Assembly (NCBI RefSeq): GCF_000003815.2
Contig: NC_049987.1
Coordinates: 7,311,886 to 7,375,885 of the forward strand
Direction of reading: 5' to 3'
Length of the DNA stretch: 64,000 nucleotides
Origin: Branchiostoma floridae
Lineage: Eukaryota; Chordata; Leptocardii; Amphioxiformes; Branchiostomatidae
Position numbers and translations under genes: made by a program. The notes under the pieces were generated by a model. The model was not told where the DNA came from, ran no database searches, and saw only the letters and a program-made list of their open reading frames with translations. This document shows positions 21,901 to 31,277 of this stretch, in pieces. The stretch's first letter is position 1. The number at the start of each line of letters is the position of its first letter.

Positions 21901-24900
21901 ATCCATGTACGCTGGTCTAATTTTCGTATTCCGCGGGCCAAAAATATCGGAATTGTATTTGCGTAAATTTTCCAAGATGGCGCCGCCTCAGAAGATAAAC
22001 AAGGTCAATAGGGGTCAGTGGACGACTCCATTTATGCCAAGGTAAAATGTGGCAACAAGAATTCTGATTTATTGCACAAAATACGGTGATTATGGTATAA
22101 AAACGATAAGAATCAATTAAATCAACGTTATTTATGTAAGAACTAGACGAAGTTGGATTTTTGTCAAAGAAATAAGCCTACGTAGCGACAGTTTTATTTC
22201 GACGTGACCACCTTGGCATAATGGCGCATGCAGACAAGTCAAGCCGAGCCTTCCTGAACAAGTGAAAGTTTTTGTGGCGTTTTGATGTTTAGAAATGATT
22301 ATGAACTTGTAATCAGCAGTGATTGAACGTCTAATTTTTGCCGGCAACTAGCGGAATTTACACGATTTGTCTATTCGATTGGCAAAGTTGCCGAAGACGC
22401 GCGCTGTGACCCAAGCTACCCAGAAAAGTCAGATCGAGGAACAAAGGAAAATGGAGGCGCTGACTTCGTGTTCAGACAATTCTAACTGTATAAAAGACAA
22501 GAGAACCAAGCAAATGTCTGTCAGTTTTGACTCAGAAATACGATGTCGAAGGCTTCGACTCCCGAGGGACACGCATTGACGTTGGTCATTCGGCGTTCCG
22601 AGAACGGCAAGTCCCCCCGTCAACTAGCGGCTGATTTCGGAGCAGGTGTCGGTCGAACTCAGATTAGTGTTAACAAGGAGGTTATATTCTGAATATAACC
22701 TCCTTGGTGTTAATGTCTAATAATAGTACACTGTCTTCTCTGTTCATAGCTAATGACATTTTAACTATACAGAAATAAGGGAGCAGTAGTAGTAATACAA
22801 ATCTATTTGATTAAACTGTTTGTTTTAAACTCATATTTAGTTTAAATGTATAACCTTAATAATATGTCAATAAATACTCAGTATCTCAGTGGAAGCTGAA
22901 TGCCTTGTCACTTATTGCTTGTGGTGAAATGTACCTTTTTGGCTATACTGCCTATAGGGGCCACCTGCCCATAGGGGCCAAATTTGGTCAGTCCCTTGAG
23001 TGACCCCTATAGACAGGTTTCACTGTACTTGTAAGACTTATACTGTAGCACCTTCTCATCAGCTCTTATGTATATATATATATATCACGCATGAATAAGA
23101 ATTGGCTGTATAACAGGGAATATAGTCAAGGCACAAGGCACTGCCAGGTACTGATCATTTGACGCATACAATCCATTATCATCGTTAAGAAAACACATTT
23201 AATGTGTCATTTAACGATGTCAAGGAAACTTGCACAGAAAAGTAAATTATAAGGCTATAGCTTTCTCTGATGATTACAAATGACGGTAGGTTGTAGTAAT
23301 TGGCAAGTTTGTGAACGACTAAAACTGTTGCATATAGTGTTGTAATGTTATCGACAATGCGCTTTGGGCAATAAAGTTCATGATTTACTTTACCCATTCT
23401 TGTCTTGATATCATGTTATCAAATTTGCAGACGAACTAGTTGTAAAGAGTTTCTCACCTGTGTGTTGTTGAGGAGGTCTGAAGTCTGTTCGCCAGCTTCT
23501 GCATGGGGCATTTCCTCTGAAACTTCAGACAATGACGTGTTCTTCCTGTGTTTCAGTTTGGAGCCAGATTTCTTCAGTTTTACAAATGGTTTAGCCAGGG
23601 TTTGTGCCACGGATTTTCTTCTCCCCTTCTTGGGTGACATGGGCGACGGGCTCAAACAGGAAGGTGTCTTTTCTCCAGAGCCTTCCTTTGAGTTTCTGTC
23701 TTGATGATTATGACCTCTCTTTTTAGGAGAGGGTGATTGGGCCTTGGGACTGTGAAAAATACTGTTGAAAGCAGCGGCAACACTCTTACGGCGATCAGTC
23801 TTTTCTGAAAAATTGAACAATAAATATTGTTTAAACGTCTGCAGTCACTCAACTTAATTATGTATGAAATCATAACGTTACATTTCTAACATCACCGCAA
23901 ATTTGCCGTGCTGATATTTCAGAACTGTTGTGCTGTTCTCAAACCAAAGTCCGAAATACTAGCCTCCATAGCAGGCTCTCTATGGCCTTTTTTTGGCACT
24001 TTTGCTGGACTTTTCTTTTTGGTCTGGGTCGCTGCTTGCTGGCCGCCTTGNNNNNNNNNNNNNNNNNNNNNNNNNNNNNNNNNNNNNNNNNNNNNNNNNN
24101 NNNNNNNNNNNNNNNNNNNNNNNNNNNNNNNNNNNNNNNNNNNNNNNNNNAGCAAAAGTGCCAAAAAGGCCATAGAGAGCCTGCTATATGGAGGCTACGA
24201 AATACGACGATGAAGGTTAGACATCCATGTTTTAAGATATGCCAAAATGCAAAGTTTGAAATGTCTTTAAAATGTATTTTGTAAGTGTAATCAATCAATT
24301 TAAAAGCTCATTGTTGTAACCAAAAGCAATGACGCTACACCTTACTTTTTGTGGGGCTAATCTCTGGATGCTGCGAGATGTATTTTTGAAACACGTCATC
24401 GATGGAAAAATCTTCCTTTGTTTGATTTTGGGGTGGGCGTTTCTCCTCCTGTCCGCTAGATGGCGTGTTGAGGAACGTCACGTTCTCCAGATGTCGACCG
24501 AGGCTGTATGACAAGGTTATGCAGCGATATCAGTACATCTAAGGGACTAGCCTCATAGTATATAATATGTCCGATGTCCATGAATTCTAGGAAGTCATCA
24601 GGTATTCTGTAATGTCCACTCGCATACTCGGAAGTAGGATCGCGCCGCTGCGGTTCATTAACCTGTCGCCGCCGTGCACAACTTTTCCATGGGGCGTTTT
24701 ATTGGTCCAACTGGACTTTCTCAGAAACGCGTCAAATGGTAAAACAAGGCACCCAGCTCATGTTATCATGATGGCAGACCCTATCTTCTACGAGAGAAAC
24801 GTTGCATCCCATTCCTTTTTGTACCGGTACTTCCATGGGGGGACTGCTTAACTATGGAACTCTCTCGACGACAACTGTTTCCCTCCTGTCTACAACTTAT

Positions 24901-27900
24901 CATCCTTCAAATTAATCAAATGTCCACTGCTATCTCCTTGTATTATTTTCAACTTCTTATATCATTGTCTTGAAGTAATCTAATGACCTAACTCTGAACA
25001 AACTCGTTAAGAAAAGGAATGACCAGCGTACTTTCCGACGCTCCTGGTGACCCTGACCACCTGACCAGTCTGGCCTGACGTGAAGTCCGTGATGACCAGG
25101 ATGTCCAGGTCTGCCGGGGTCTTCCTCAGTGTCATGACCTCACGTAACAGGGACACCTGTAGGAGGGGGAAACACGATAGATATCGCGAGTGTAACCTCC
25201 ATCAGCCCTTCCGACGGTTAGCCTTGGTACCATCCGGGTAGTAGTTTATCTATTTATTTCTTTGTTCGGCTGTTAACAGTAGTATTTTGCTCCTATGTTC
25301 GCTTCTGCTACAGCAGAGAAGTGACTGTATATAGTGTATGACAAATGTCAGAGCGAGAAGCGAACTTAACGTCGGAGCGAACTACTATCCGGATGGCACC
25401 TAGGCTATCCTACGGTACGCGGTGGTACTGAGAGTAGAATTCAGAAAAGATAGGTGAACAACTGGCCAGGACAGTCAGTCAGTGGGAAGTCATATATCCC
25501 CCTGCAAAGCTACTGCTTTTGTTCAGAAAATGAAAGGATTGATTTTACAGCATTTGAATGTACCCGAATTTAGATACCACAGACTAACTGCGTCTGGCCA
25601 ATGAAACACTGTGGCAGCCAAACTCCACAAGCAGCCTTTTTTTTAATCCCTAACGGATCTACGAAGGAGGCTTATCCTATCGTACCTCCTCTGGCGTCAT
25701 TTCCACGTGGTGCCCGTCCACCGTCATCTCCCTCACCACCACACGGGACCGCTGCCACAGAAACCCCGCCTGGCCCTCCAGCATGTCCGGTAAGGACGCG
25801 TAGCGGAGAAGGGAGGACCGCGTCGCGCCGGCGAGATCAGACCAGGTCTCGTCGCCATCATACTCGGAGATCCCGCCGAGAGACGCTGCCCGGCACAGTC
25901 TGGTGTCTCCGTGCCTGTGAAATTCCACGTTGGTCTTCTCGAAAAGCGACCGGACGCGGAGCGTGAGATACTTCGGAGGCAGACGCCCGAGGTCTTGGTC
26001 CGACGGGCCCAGCGAGATGTCGCTGTCGTCGTCGCTTGACGCCGACAGGTGCCAATCTTTGACATCGTCATCACTTTCATCTAGACCGTCGGAACTCTCA
26101 CTTCTTAAAGTGACGTTGGTGAAAGAACTCATCGGCGTGCTGTAGGCGGCAGGTTCATCCATCTCCAGATGTAATGAATCCTGATTGGTCCCCAGCCCAG
26201 ACGTGATGACGTCAGAGCGAACGTTTGGGTTGGAAACCTCGGCATAAAGTTCAGCTGAGGTTATCCTCCTCGTGCCTGCAGTGCGTTCATCCTCGTCTGT
26301 GCCGTGGCCTTCCCCACTGCCATTGCTATGTGACCTGGGTGACGATACCAGTCCATTATTTACAAGCGGTTCGAAACGAGAATAAAGATAAAATCATTCA
26401 TAAGTGGTCTTAAGCTACTATTTATGCTACGTTATATGATAGAACTGAACTGAACATGAGTGGACTACCTGTATTTTTTCTTTCTTATGTTTTTGTTTTG
26501 AAACCTTTTTTGTGTAATGCGTAGTTTTATGTCACAGTCTGTATAGAGAGACTGACAATATATAGTGGGGCGTCTATTGCTGGCTATTGTATATCAAGAC
26601 TGTACTCAAAGATTCATGTTCATAGGTCCAAACCGATGTTTTATTCACTTTCAAATTTCCCATGCCTTTCAGAGCGAATCTGTCCCACCTGTGTCTGGAC
26701 TTCCATGTCTCCTCCCTCCGCTCTCTCGTCCCTTGTCTCTTTATCCTGATGTACTCCGCACGGTACGCGGGGAAGTCTGTCTCTAGCGCAGACAAGCGGT
26801 CCTGCCATCTCTTCCACACCAGGAAGTGAGCCATTTCCTGATGGAGCTAGAGGGTTCAGAGATTAAGGTTTAAAGGAAGGAAGACCTTTATTGCACATTT
26901 TTGCTACACCGGGCTAAGTACAGGTTACAACAAGACATGTTACGCATCTATGTTACACTAACCACAATGCGCATGCATCGCCGTGTTGTTTACAAATTGT
27001 GGTTAACTTTCGGAAGGTGTCAGTTTGATACCTAAGCCTTTTAGACGAGTTAGGAAACCTAGCGCATTATTAGTACAATCTTATCCTGAGTAGGGTAAGG
27101 TATACTTCTTTGGTCAGTTGAATTCTAGCTTGCTTCCAGTTCAATTCAAGTTCAATTCAATGTAACGTTAATTTCTAATCGGTGTGGATTGACCCCAGCC
27201 TGTAAGTGTATATCGTATATCACTAGAAGTCTTTCGACATGCTTGTCCAATCTCGCTTGAAGTGTGTTGAAGGGGGGCAATCTAATTCATTCTCACGCTA
27301 ACATTACTACCGAAACATAGTCTTCTTCGCAGACTTCGCTAGTTCGCGATTTTCAACTTTGGCTAGGTTCTCTTATGGGGGCACACACCAGTTTCTCGCC
27401 CCCATTGAAACCTATAGTTAAGAGACTTTTTTCAACGATGCCGCATTTAAAAAAAAAAAATTTAAAAAAAAAAATTTTCCCGGGAACTACGCCTATACAG
27501 AAAGTAAGCATGTACCATATGGTCTAACATATCTTATTTACAAGAAAATTCTAGTACTACAAATCTCATAATAATGAATATTCTAATGCATGTCGAAAGC
27601 CCATGGCGGTGACGTCATCGCTCAAGCGGCTCCGGCCCCTTCACTGTTTGCGGCCTCGGAGCGATACCCGGAAGCCAAGATTCGGCGACAAAAACTTACC
27701 GAAAACGGCATATAGGGGTCGAATTTTATACTACCAGCGATTTGGATCCGCTACGCTAATTTTACACTGTGTAACTGGGCACAAAACGGATGCTAAAATC
27801 CCCTTACTCCGAAATAAGTTGGGACTACCACGGACCCCGGTCGCGGAAGAACTGGTGTGTGCACCGTTATGCCGGGAAAGTTTGCCGCGGAAGGGAGTTT

Positions 27901-28761
27901 GCCGTGGAAGGGGGTTTTGCCCCGCCTCGAAGGCAACGTTTAAAATCGCGACTCCCCACCCCACCCTAAAAATAAAAGCCCGGCTCGAAGTCTGCAAAGG
28001 AGGCTAACCGAAAACCTGTCGCACCTGATAGTAGTAGTTCTTCCCGTTGGGCAGCTCCAGTTTGATCTGGGACCTCCACGCCTCGTGCACGGTCAGGCGA
28101 ACCTGCTCCAGGAACAGGATCCTCTTCAGCTCGAAGGTGCCGACGTACGGGCTGCTGGGGTCCGGGCCGCTGCACACCCGCCTGTCCCCGCTGTAGATGT
28201 CGCAGTTGTCCTGCCCGATGACCAGACACGTGGAGGACAACCCCAGAGTCACCAGGTCGAGCTCCTTTCCGTCGGCAGTGATTTCTGCAGTTCAAAACGT
28301 AAACACATCAGAATATGATCGTATATAAACGTATATTTTAGATAGTGTCTGGTGAGAATCTCGTTAAAATGATACAGAAACTTGCAGATGGATTAGCACA
28401 CAACCGGTTAATTAAATGTTTCAATCATATTAAAAGATTTGAGCTACATGCAAGAAATTTACAACACACACAAAACACAACAATTTGTGTTCAACAAATA
28501 TGACTGATAATATTCCAACGTTCTAAATCAACTTCCTTTAATTAGATAAAATCTCACAAGGACACAGAGAAAACAAGGCTTCTGTGACTTTACCGAAGAA
28601 GTCATTCTCCAGAGTCACTTCATTGACGAAGGCCTTGTACTCCTCCGCGGACATCAGTTTCCCGAGTCTGTTGGACTCCACCTCATCGTCGCTACTCTCA
28701 TCACTACTCCAGTCGTCGTAGTCACTCATGGTGTACAGCTGTCAACCTGGACATCAGCAGC
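11089..28761 (-). CDS. RasGEF (CDC25-homology) domain protein with long acidic N-terminal half and an interrupted catalytic domain
   Basis: Sixteen coding exons (low-high): 28594-28729, 28025-28284, 26689-26846, 25686-26334, 25032-25156, 24346-24503, 23458-23804, 17448-17606, 16865-17080, 16483-16611, 16011-16144, 13035-13224, 12400-12822, 12002-12180, 11738-11855, 11089-11220. Phases agree at every junction: 1170 aa. The start (ACCATGA, 28729) follows a leader exon beginning at 28761. Residues 1-20 are Asp/Ser-rich; 46-132 look like a small folded domain; 200-660 are mostly disordered, with basic RRKS patches near 500 and 560. RasGEF begins near 679 (IQPYEIARELALIERDLL) and continues through AFFERLVHLVGSEV, NFESLRAVLAGL, KTWDVLR and VPLLGIFLQV to 887. 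A basic helix and disordered segment (888-1115) then interrupt it before the closing helix FEMLQQYQ and DPEVRDFLL. The family promotes GDP release from Ras/Rap/Ral GTPases. I see no REM, SH2, PDZ or RA domain and cannot assign a subfamily. Confidence 0.85.
13326..13457. repeat. Four copies of palindrome AATTTCGAAATT
   Basis: Exact copies at 13326, 13378, 13409 and 13446, embedded in T/A-rich units that also repeat TTTCTAGTAGG-like and AATAAGTAATAAGTA words. Intronic in the RasGEF gene, next to the gap at 13598. Confidence 0.6.
13598..13697. other. Assembly gap (100 N) removing the TRIM RING start
   Basis: Exactly 100 N, probably a placeholder of unknown true length. The TRIM reading frame enters directly from its right edge, so the 5' end and most of the RING finger are missing. 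Confidence 0.95.
13698..15859 (+). CDS. Class I TRIM protein (RING - B-box1 - B-box2 - coiled coil - FN3 - PRY/SPRY), 5' end in gap
   Basis: A RING tail (FPCPICRERVPIDD, from 13725) is followed by linker, B-box 1 (CQLCEGTPMEACKTC), B-box 2 (CPDHKNERLNMFC...CSLCKLVGKHKEH), a long coiled coil, a COS-like segment and, after an intron (exon ends 14682, next begins 15052), FN3 (DVRYTK...SYRFVVTAKNG) and PRY/SPRY (LDPNTAHRQL...SGRHYWQVAVDDNW). From ATG 13838 to the stop 15857-15859 is 550 aa in one frame. TRIMs of this order (MID1, TRIM9, 36, 46, 67) are ubiquitin ligases or cytoskeletal scaffolds; the COS box binds microtubules. Between the RING tail and B-box 1 the frame changes twice: the RING tail is in frame 0, LEYIVERYQ in frame 1 and the B-boxes in frame 2 (position modulo 3). 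This may be sequence error beside the gap or real inactivation. It lies antisense in a RasGEF intron. Confidence 0.88.
15904..15973. repeat. (AT)n microsatellite
   Basis: About 70 bp of uninterrupted AT dinucleotide, 45 bp after the TRIM stop codon and about 37 bp from a RasGEF exon. Confidence 0.97.
16320..16419. other. Assembly gap (100 N) in RasGEF intron
   Basis: Lies between exons 16011-16144 and 16483-16611; both exons join in phase, so no coding sequence is lost. Confidence 0.95.
18071..18173. mobile_element. Foldback MITE with 9-bp target duplication
   Basis: AGCCTGGAATCCAGCC ends are mirrored at the right, with further pairing through GCTTTGGTCGCTCC. Direct repeats GATTTAAGG at 18062-18070 and 18174-18182 flank it. 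No coding capacity. Same family as 42969-43098. Confidence 0.75.
18333..19030 (+). repeat. 245-bp tandem duplication of the LRR gene's 5' region, plus an older partial copy
   Basis: About 18540-18783 is repeated at about 18785-19030. Each unit has the TGTGAAA-ATTAGACTGGAAA leader, a CTCGTGGGCGCCAGTGT block and the signal-peptide start MLWIFVLAAAVVPNCAP (ATG 18695 and 18940, 245 bp apart). A third, more diverged and truncated copy lies at 18333-18420. The upstream ATG opens a short secreted-type frame of about 80 residues ending at 18937 instead of the LRRs. Confidence 0.85.
18940..21046 (+). CDS. Secreted or membrane leucine-rich repeat protein (LRRNT - LRRs - LRRCT - Thr-rich stalk - TM)
   Basis: Two exons, 18940-19509 and 20357-21046, join in phase 0 to give 419 aa. 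Residues 1-16 are a signal peptide; the Cys cluster PCETSCSGC is the LRR N-cap. About five or six LRRs follow (for example LNLSNNRILYIEDNAF, LDLSRNNLTSV, FDLSRNNIQ). LRRCT begins at NPWCCDCEL and ends near VSKCC. A Thr/Ser-rich stalk with NxS/T sites leads to a hydrophobic segment (ILAIIETSVYAIMTVQAFAG) and a short tail, so a type I membrane protein without a signalling domain is likely. Such proteins act in adhesion, ligand binding or immune recognition; no specific partner can be read. It lies antisense in the largest RasGEF intron, and its first exon is in a local tandem duplication. Confidence 0.85.
21120..21353. repeat. (GTGA)n microsatellite with internal duplication
   Basis: Tetranucleotide GTGA array interrupted by GTGGGTGG and GTGTATGA variants. 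The variant block near 21153-21190 recurs about 84 bp later, so part of the array was duplicated as a unit. Confidence 0.95.
22543..22673 (+). pseudogene. Tigger/CENP-B-type transposase HTH remnant
   Basis: Reading from ATG 22543 gives LTLVIRRSENGKSPRQLAAD then FGAGVGRTQISVNK, the pattern of the N-terminal helix-turn-helix of pogo/Tigger transposases (K-VIRR-E-GKS-RQLA-FGV---T-S-I--NK). The frame is broken just after by an inserted micro-palindrome, and no DDE domain follows. Non-functional. Confidence 0.65.
22674..22707. mobile_element. 34-bp near-perfect palindrome inserted in the transposon relic
   Basis: CAAGGAGGTTATATTC pairs with GAATATAACCTCCTTGG. TGTTAA flanks it directly on both sides (22668-22673 and 22708-22713), as expected of a target-site duplication. 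The arms match the palindrome at 2924-2950. Confidence 0.6.
23960..24197. mobile_element. hAT-like element with 8-bp target duplication, centre in gap
   Basis: Ends TAGCCTCCATAGCAGGCTCT and its mirror, about 46 bp of near-perfect inverted repeat, with CGAAATAC direct repeats at 23952-23959 and 24198-24205. The gap 24051-24150 replaces the centre. Intronic. Confidence 0.8.
25220..25406. mobile_element. Inverted-repeat element in RasGEF intron
   Basis: TTAGCCTTGGTACCATCCGG at the left is mirrored by CCGGATGGCACCTAGGCTA at the right, with further pairing through the AGTAGTT and GTTCGCTTCT blocks. No clear target duplication. Confidence 0.6.
26874..26950 (-). mobile_element. Possible LINE 3' end
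   Basis: On the minus strand a run ending GTGCAATAAAGGTCTTCC followed by a short TTCC tail resembles the 3' terminus of non-LTR retrotransposons. No coding part is visible. Confidence 0.3.
27318..28006. mobile_element. 689-bp inverted-repeat element ending 19 bp from a RasGEF splice donor
   Basis: Left end TAGTCTTCTTCGCAGACTTC and right end (other strand) TAGCCTCCTTTGCAGACTTC match at about 19 of 23 positions. Flanks ACCGAAAC and ACCGAAAA suggest a slightly decayed 8-bp duplication. The TAGCCTCC start is shared with the hAT-like element at 23960. The right end is immediately downstream, in gene sense, of exon 28025-28284. Confidence 0.55.
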
Positions 28762-31277
28762 CTGGCATGTCGGAAAAACAATAATTGAGACACTATTTAC
28801 GGCATTTAAGTTTTTATACAGAAGTTTACACGCAAAAATAACGATACGACCAGAGACATTCAATGTCATCATTAAATGAGTAAATTCTATCTTGATTAGT
28901 GGAAATCAAAGAGCACGTAATTGCTGTATCATAACTTTGCCATGGATAAGACACCTAAATAAAGGAGCAATCATAACAGACAACTTTGGTGGGTTTGGGG
29001 GAACAGTCATCCACGTTATGGTTAGTACCGAAATAGAAAGTCACAATATTACACCTAATACAGTCTTTGTATTATAACAATGAACCTTTTCACCTGTTTT
29101 GCAAAGTAATCGTTAACGTTAATCAAAACAAGCTTTGCTGGGAGTCAGGGTCTATTGTAAGAATGAATCAAATCGGATAAATTTCTAGCACAAATAAGTG
29201 GTAGCAAAGTAATTTTCTCACCGAAATGAAAGGTGGCTGACGGCCTTGTCCTCACCAAGAGCTTGGACTTTGTTAGGGTCTCGCAACCATGCCTGTTTCC
29301 TTGGTAACGCCAACGCCAACGTTCCATCGATTTTGATGTTCTAAAGCAGAAGGTTACAGCTGGTGGCTTAGTAACGGACAGAAACAAAATATTCTAGAAC
29401 ACCTTGTATTTGTGCTGCGTATCGGCAGAAACAAGAGACTGAATATTTCTACTACTTGTCGCATCTTCAGCACCAAGGACAGACCTGCGTAGTATTATGT
29501 GGACGGTATTTATTCATTTATTGAGATTTACAGGAAAGTTGTGGTCGGCTGCACCTGGCGCCACGGGATTTCTTTGCATGTACGTGAAGTGTGTTCAGCT
29601 ACAACTGCGTTCTAATTCATAAGCATACAAACGATCTGCACTGTAGTTAGGCATACTTTTTCAACGGTGAACGAAATTCAGGACCAAGGACAGGTATTTC
29701 GTGATGTATGGTAAGGTGAGTAGGTTTCTGGCTTTCAACAGCTTATCTTTGGGAACTTCCACTTCTGGGCCGGACAAGGAATTCTAATCTGTGACTGGGC
29801 ATGGAAATTATGAAGTTTGAAATTTTCTGCAAGGGCTGTGGAAGGTTCTTACTTGTAACGGTAGCTTCCACGACATGCCTCTGAACAGGCTTCAAAATGT
29901 GGTGTTCTTGAGGACTTGTTCACTGTTCTGTACATTATTGTGAGGATGGTAATTGGCAGGGGTAGAGGCTGCAGTCACATTTTTCACAGCACGAGCAATG
30001 AACAAAACTAGAGAAGTATACACCATGTACTAGTATGTTGCAGGTAAAATTGATAAAAATAAGATGCAGTGCAGTTTTAAAGTTTTTATTGGAACCATTA
30101 TTAGCTGGCATCTACACTTCATCACTATGTTATATATACAGAAACCAAGAGCAAACAACATGGAAATACTGTGAAAGGAACAACACATTTGCAAAAGAAT
30201 CTTGCCCCAAAAATTATTTTTCCAGATAGTGAAGAAACATCACAGTTCAACACGAGCTAAAAGTGGATTACATTCTTTTAGTGCAAAAAACACCAATAAC
30301 TGTAAAGTGATGACTGGTACCAAGGAAGAACAAAGCATATGAACTAGAAAAATTTGCTATTGAACAGAAAGTAGTAGTGGGGCAGATACATGTAGGCAGT
30401 GTACAATGCATTGGCTAATGCTAGAACAGGACCTGCACATGTGTAAGGCATGTTATGTCCTGACACTGCACACAGAAAGTTGGACAGCTATGATGCAATG
30501 CTATGTCAACTTATAGTCACACGTTTAAAAAAAGCACAACTACTTGTCATGTACTGTGGATATAATGTGACAATTGGGATACTAGTAACACTTTTCAGCA
30601 AACAGTCAATTGATCTTTTCATATGTTTTCCAGACGAAAGTGACAACAGCATTTGTTTAGTCACTGCATACAGAACTGATGGTCAATGTTTGTGCTAGCC
30701 TAATAACAATGAGAAAGGCACTCACATCATTTTGAAACTTGAAAGAGCAAGGATAGCCTTTGATAAAGACTGGTAGCGTTATGTATGTAATAAGTACATA
30801 GCAAAACAAGTTGTTGCTTAAAGAGAACTGTGGAACAAATAATGCAAAACTGAACTACAGGGATATCAACATCTTATAATAGATAACTTTAATGCTAGTA
30901 TTAATAGGTGGAGAATACATTCTTTGAATTAGCCATATAAAACACAATTTTGTGAACTTGTTCTTGACCTCTATTTGTACATGTAATAATAGCAGTAGTA
31001 CGTAAATAAACACATCACCAGTAGTACTTATTAAGGAATACAATTATATAAATGGCAGGCTAACATCGTCCATATACTAATGAATAAAAATTGATATATT
31101 GAAATCATCATACAGTCAGGAATGCTAACTAGGCCAGTTGAAGCACAATGATGTGACAATCTGGTAGCAGCAATCTCTGACAAGCATTTGACACAGAAAT
31201 TCTGTACAGATGCTCTAAACTCTGTCATTGATCATTGGTTATGTGTGGAAGCTGTAGAATGTTGAGGGTTGGGTCAG
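28762..31277. other. Intergenic interval between the RasGEF 5' end and the DYNLT1 3' end
   Basis: No convincing exon. It should hold the RasGEF promoter and DYNLT1 3' UTR. An RFX-type site (GTTTCC-TT-GGTAAC, 29295-29308) lies about 570 bp upstream of the RasGEF start codon. Minus-strand AATAAA candidates occur near 30085. Confidence 0.5.

Larger units (their letters stand above)
21387..23025. mobile_element. Degenerate pogo/Tigger-like DNA transposon, 1639 bp
   Basis: Left end CAGTGAAACCTGCCTTAGGG and right end (other strand) CAGTGAAACCTGTCTATAGG, flanked by TA at 21385-21386 and 23026-23027. Subterminal AGGGGCCACCTG words occur at both ends. Inside is a CENP-B/pogo-type helix-turn-helix remnant. 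It sits in a RasGEF intron just after the LRR gene. Confidence 0.8.

Noticed and set aside
27603-28007. Plus-strand open frame of 134 codons
   Set aside because: Lies inside an inverted-repeat element; no domain and no splice context.
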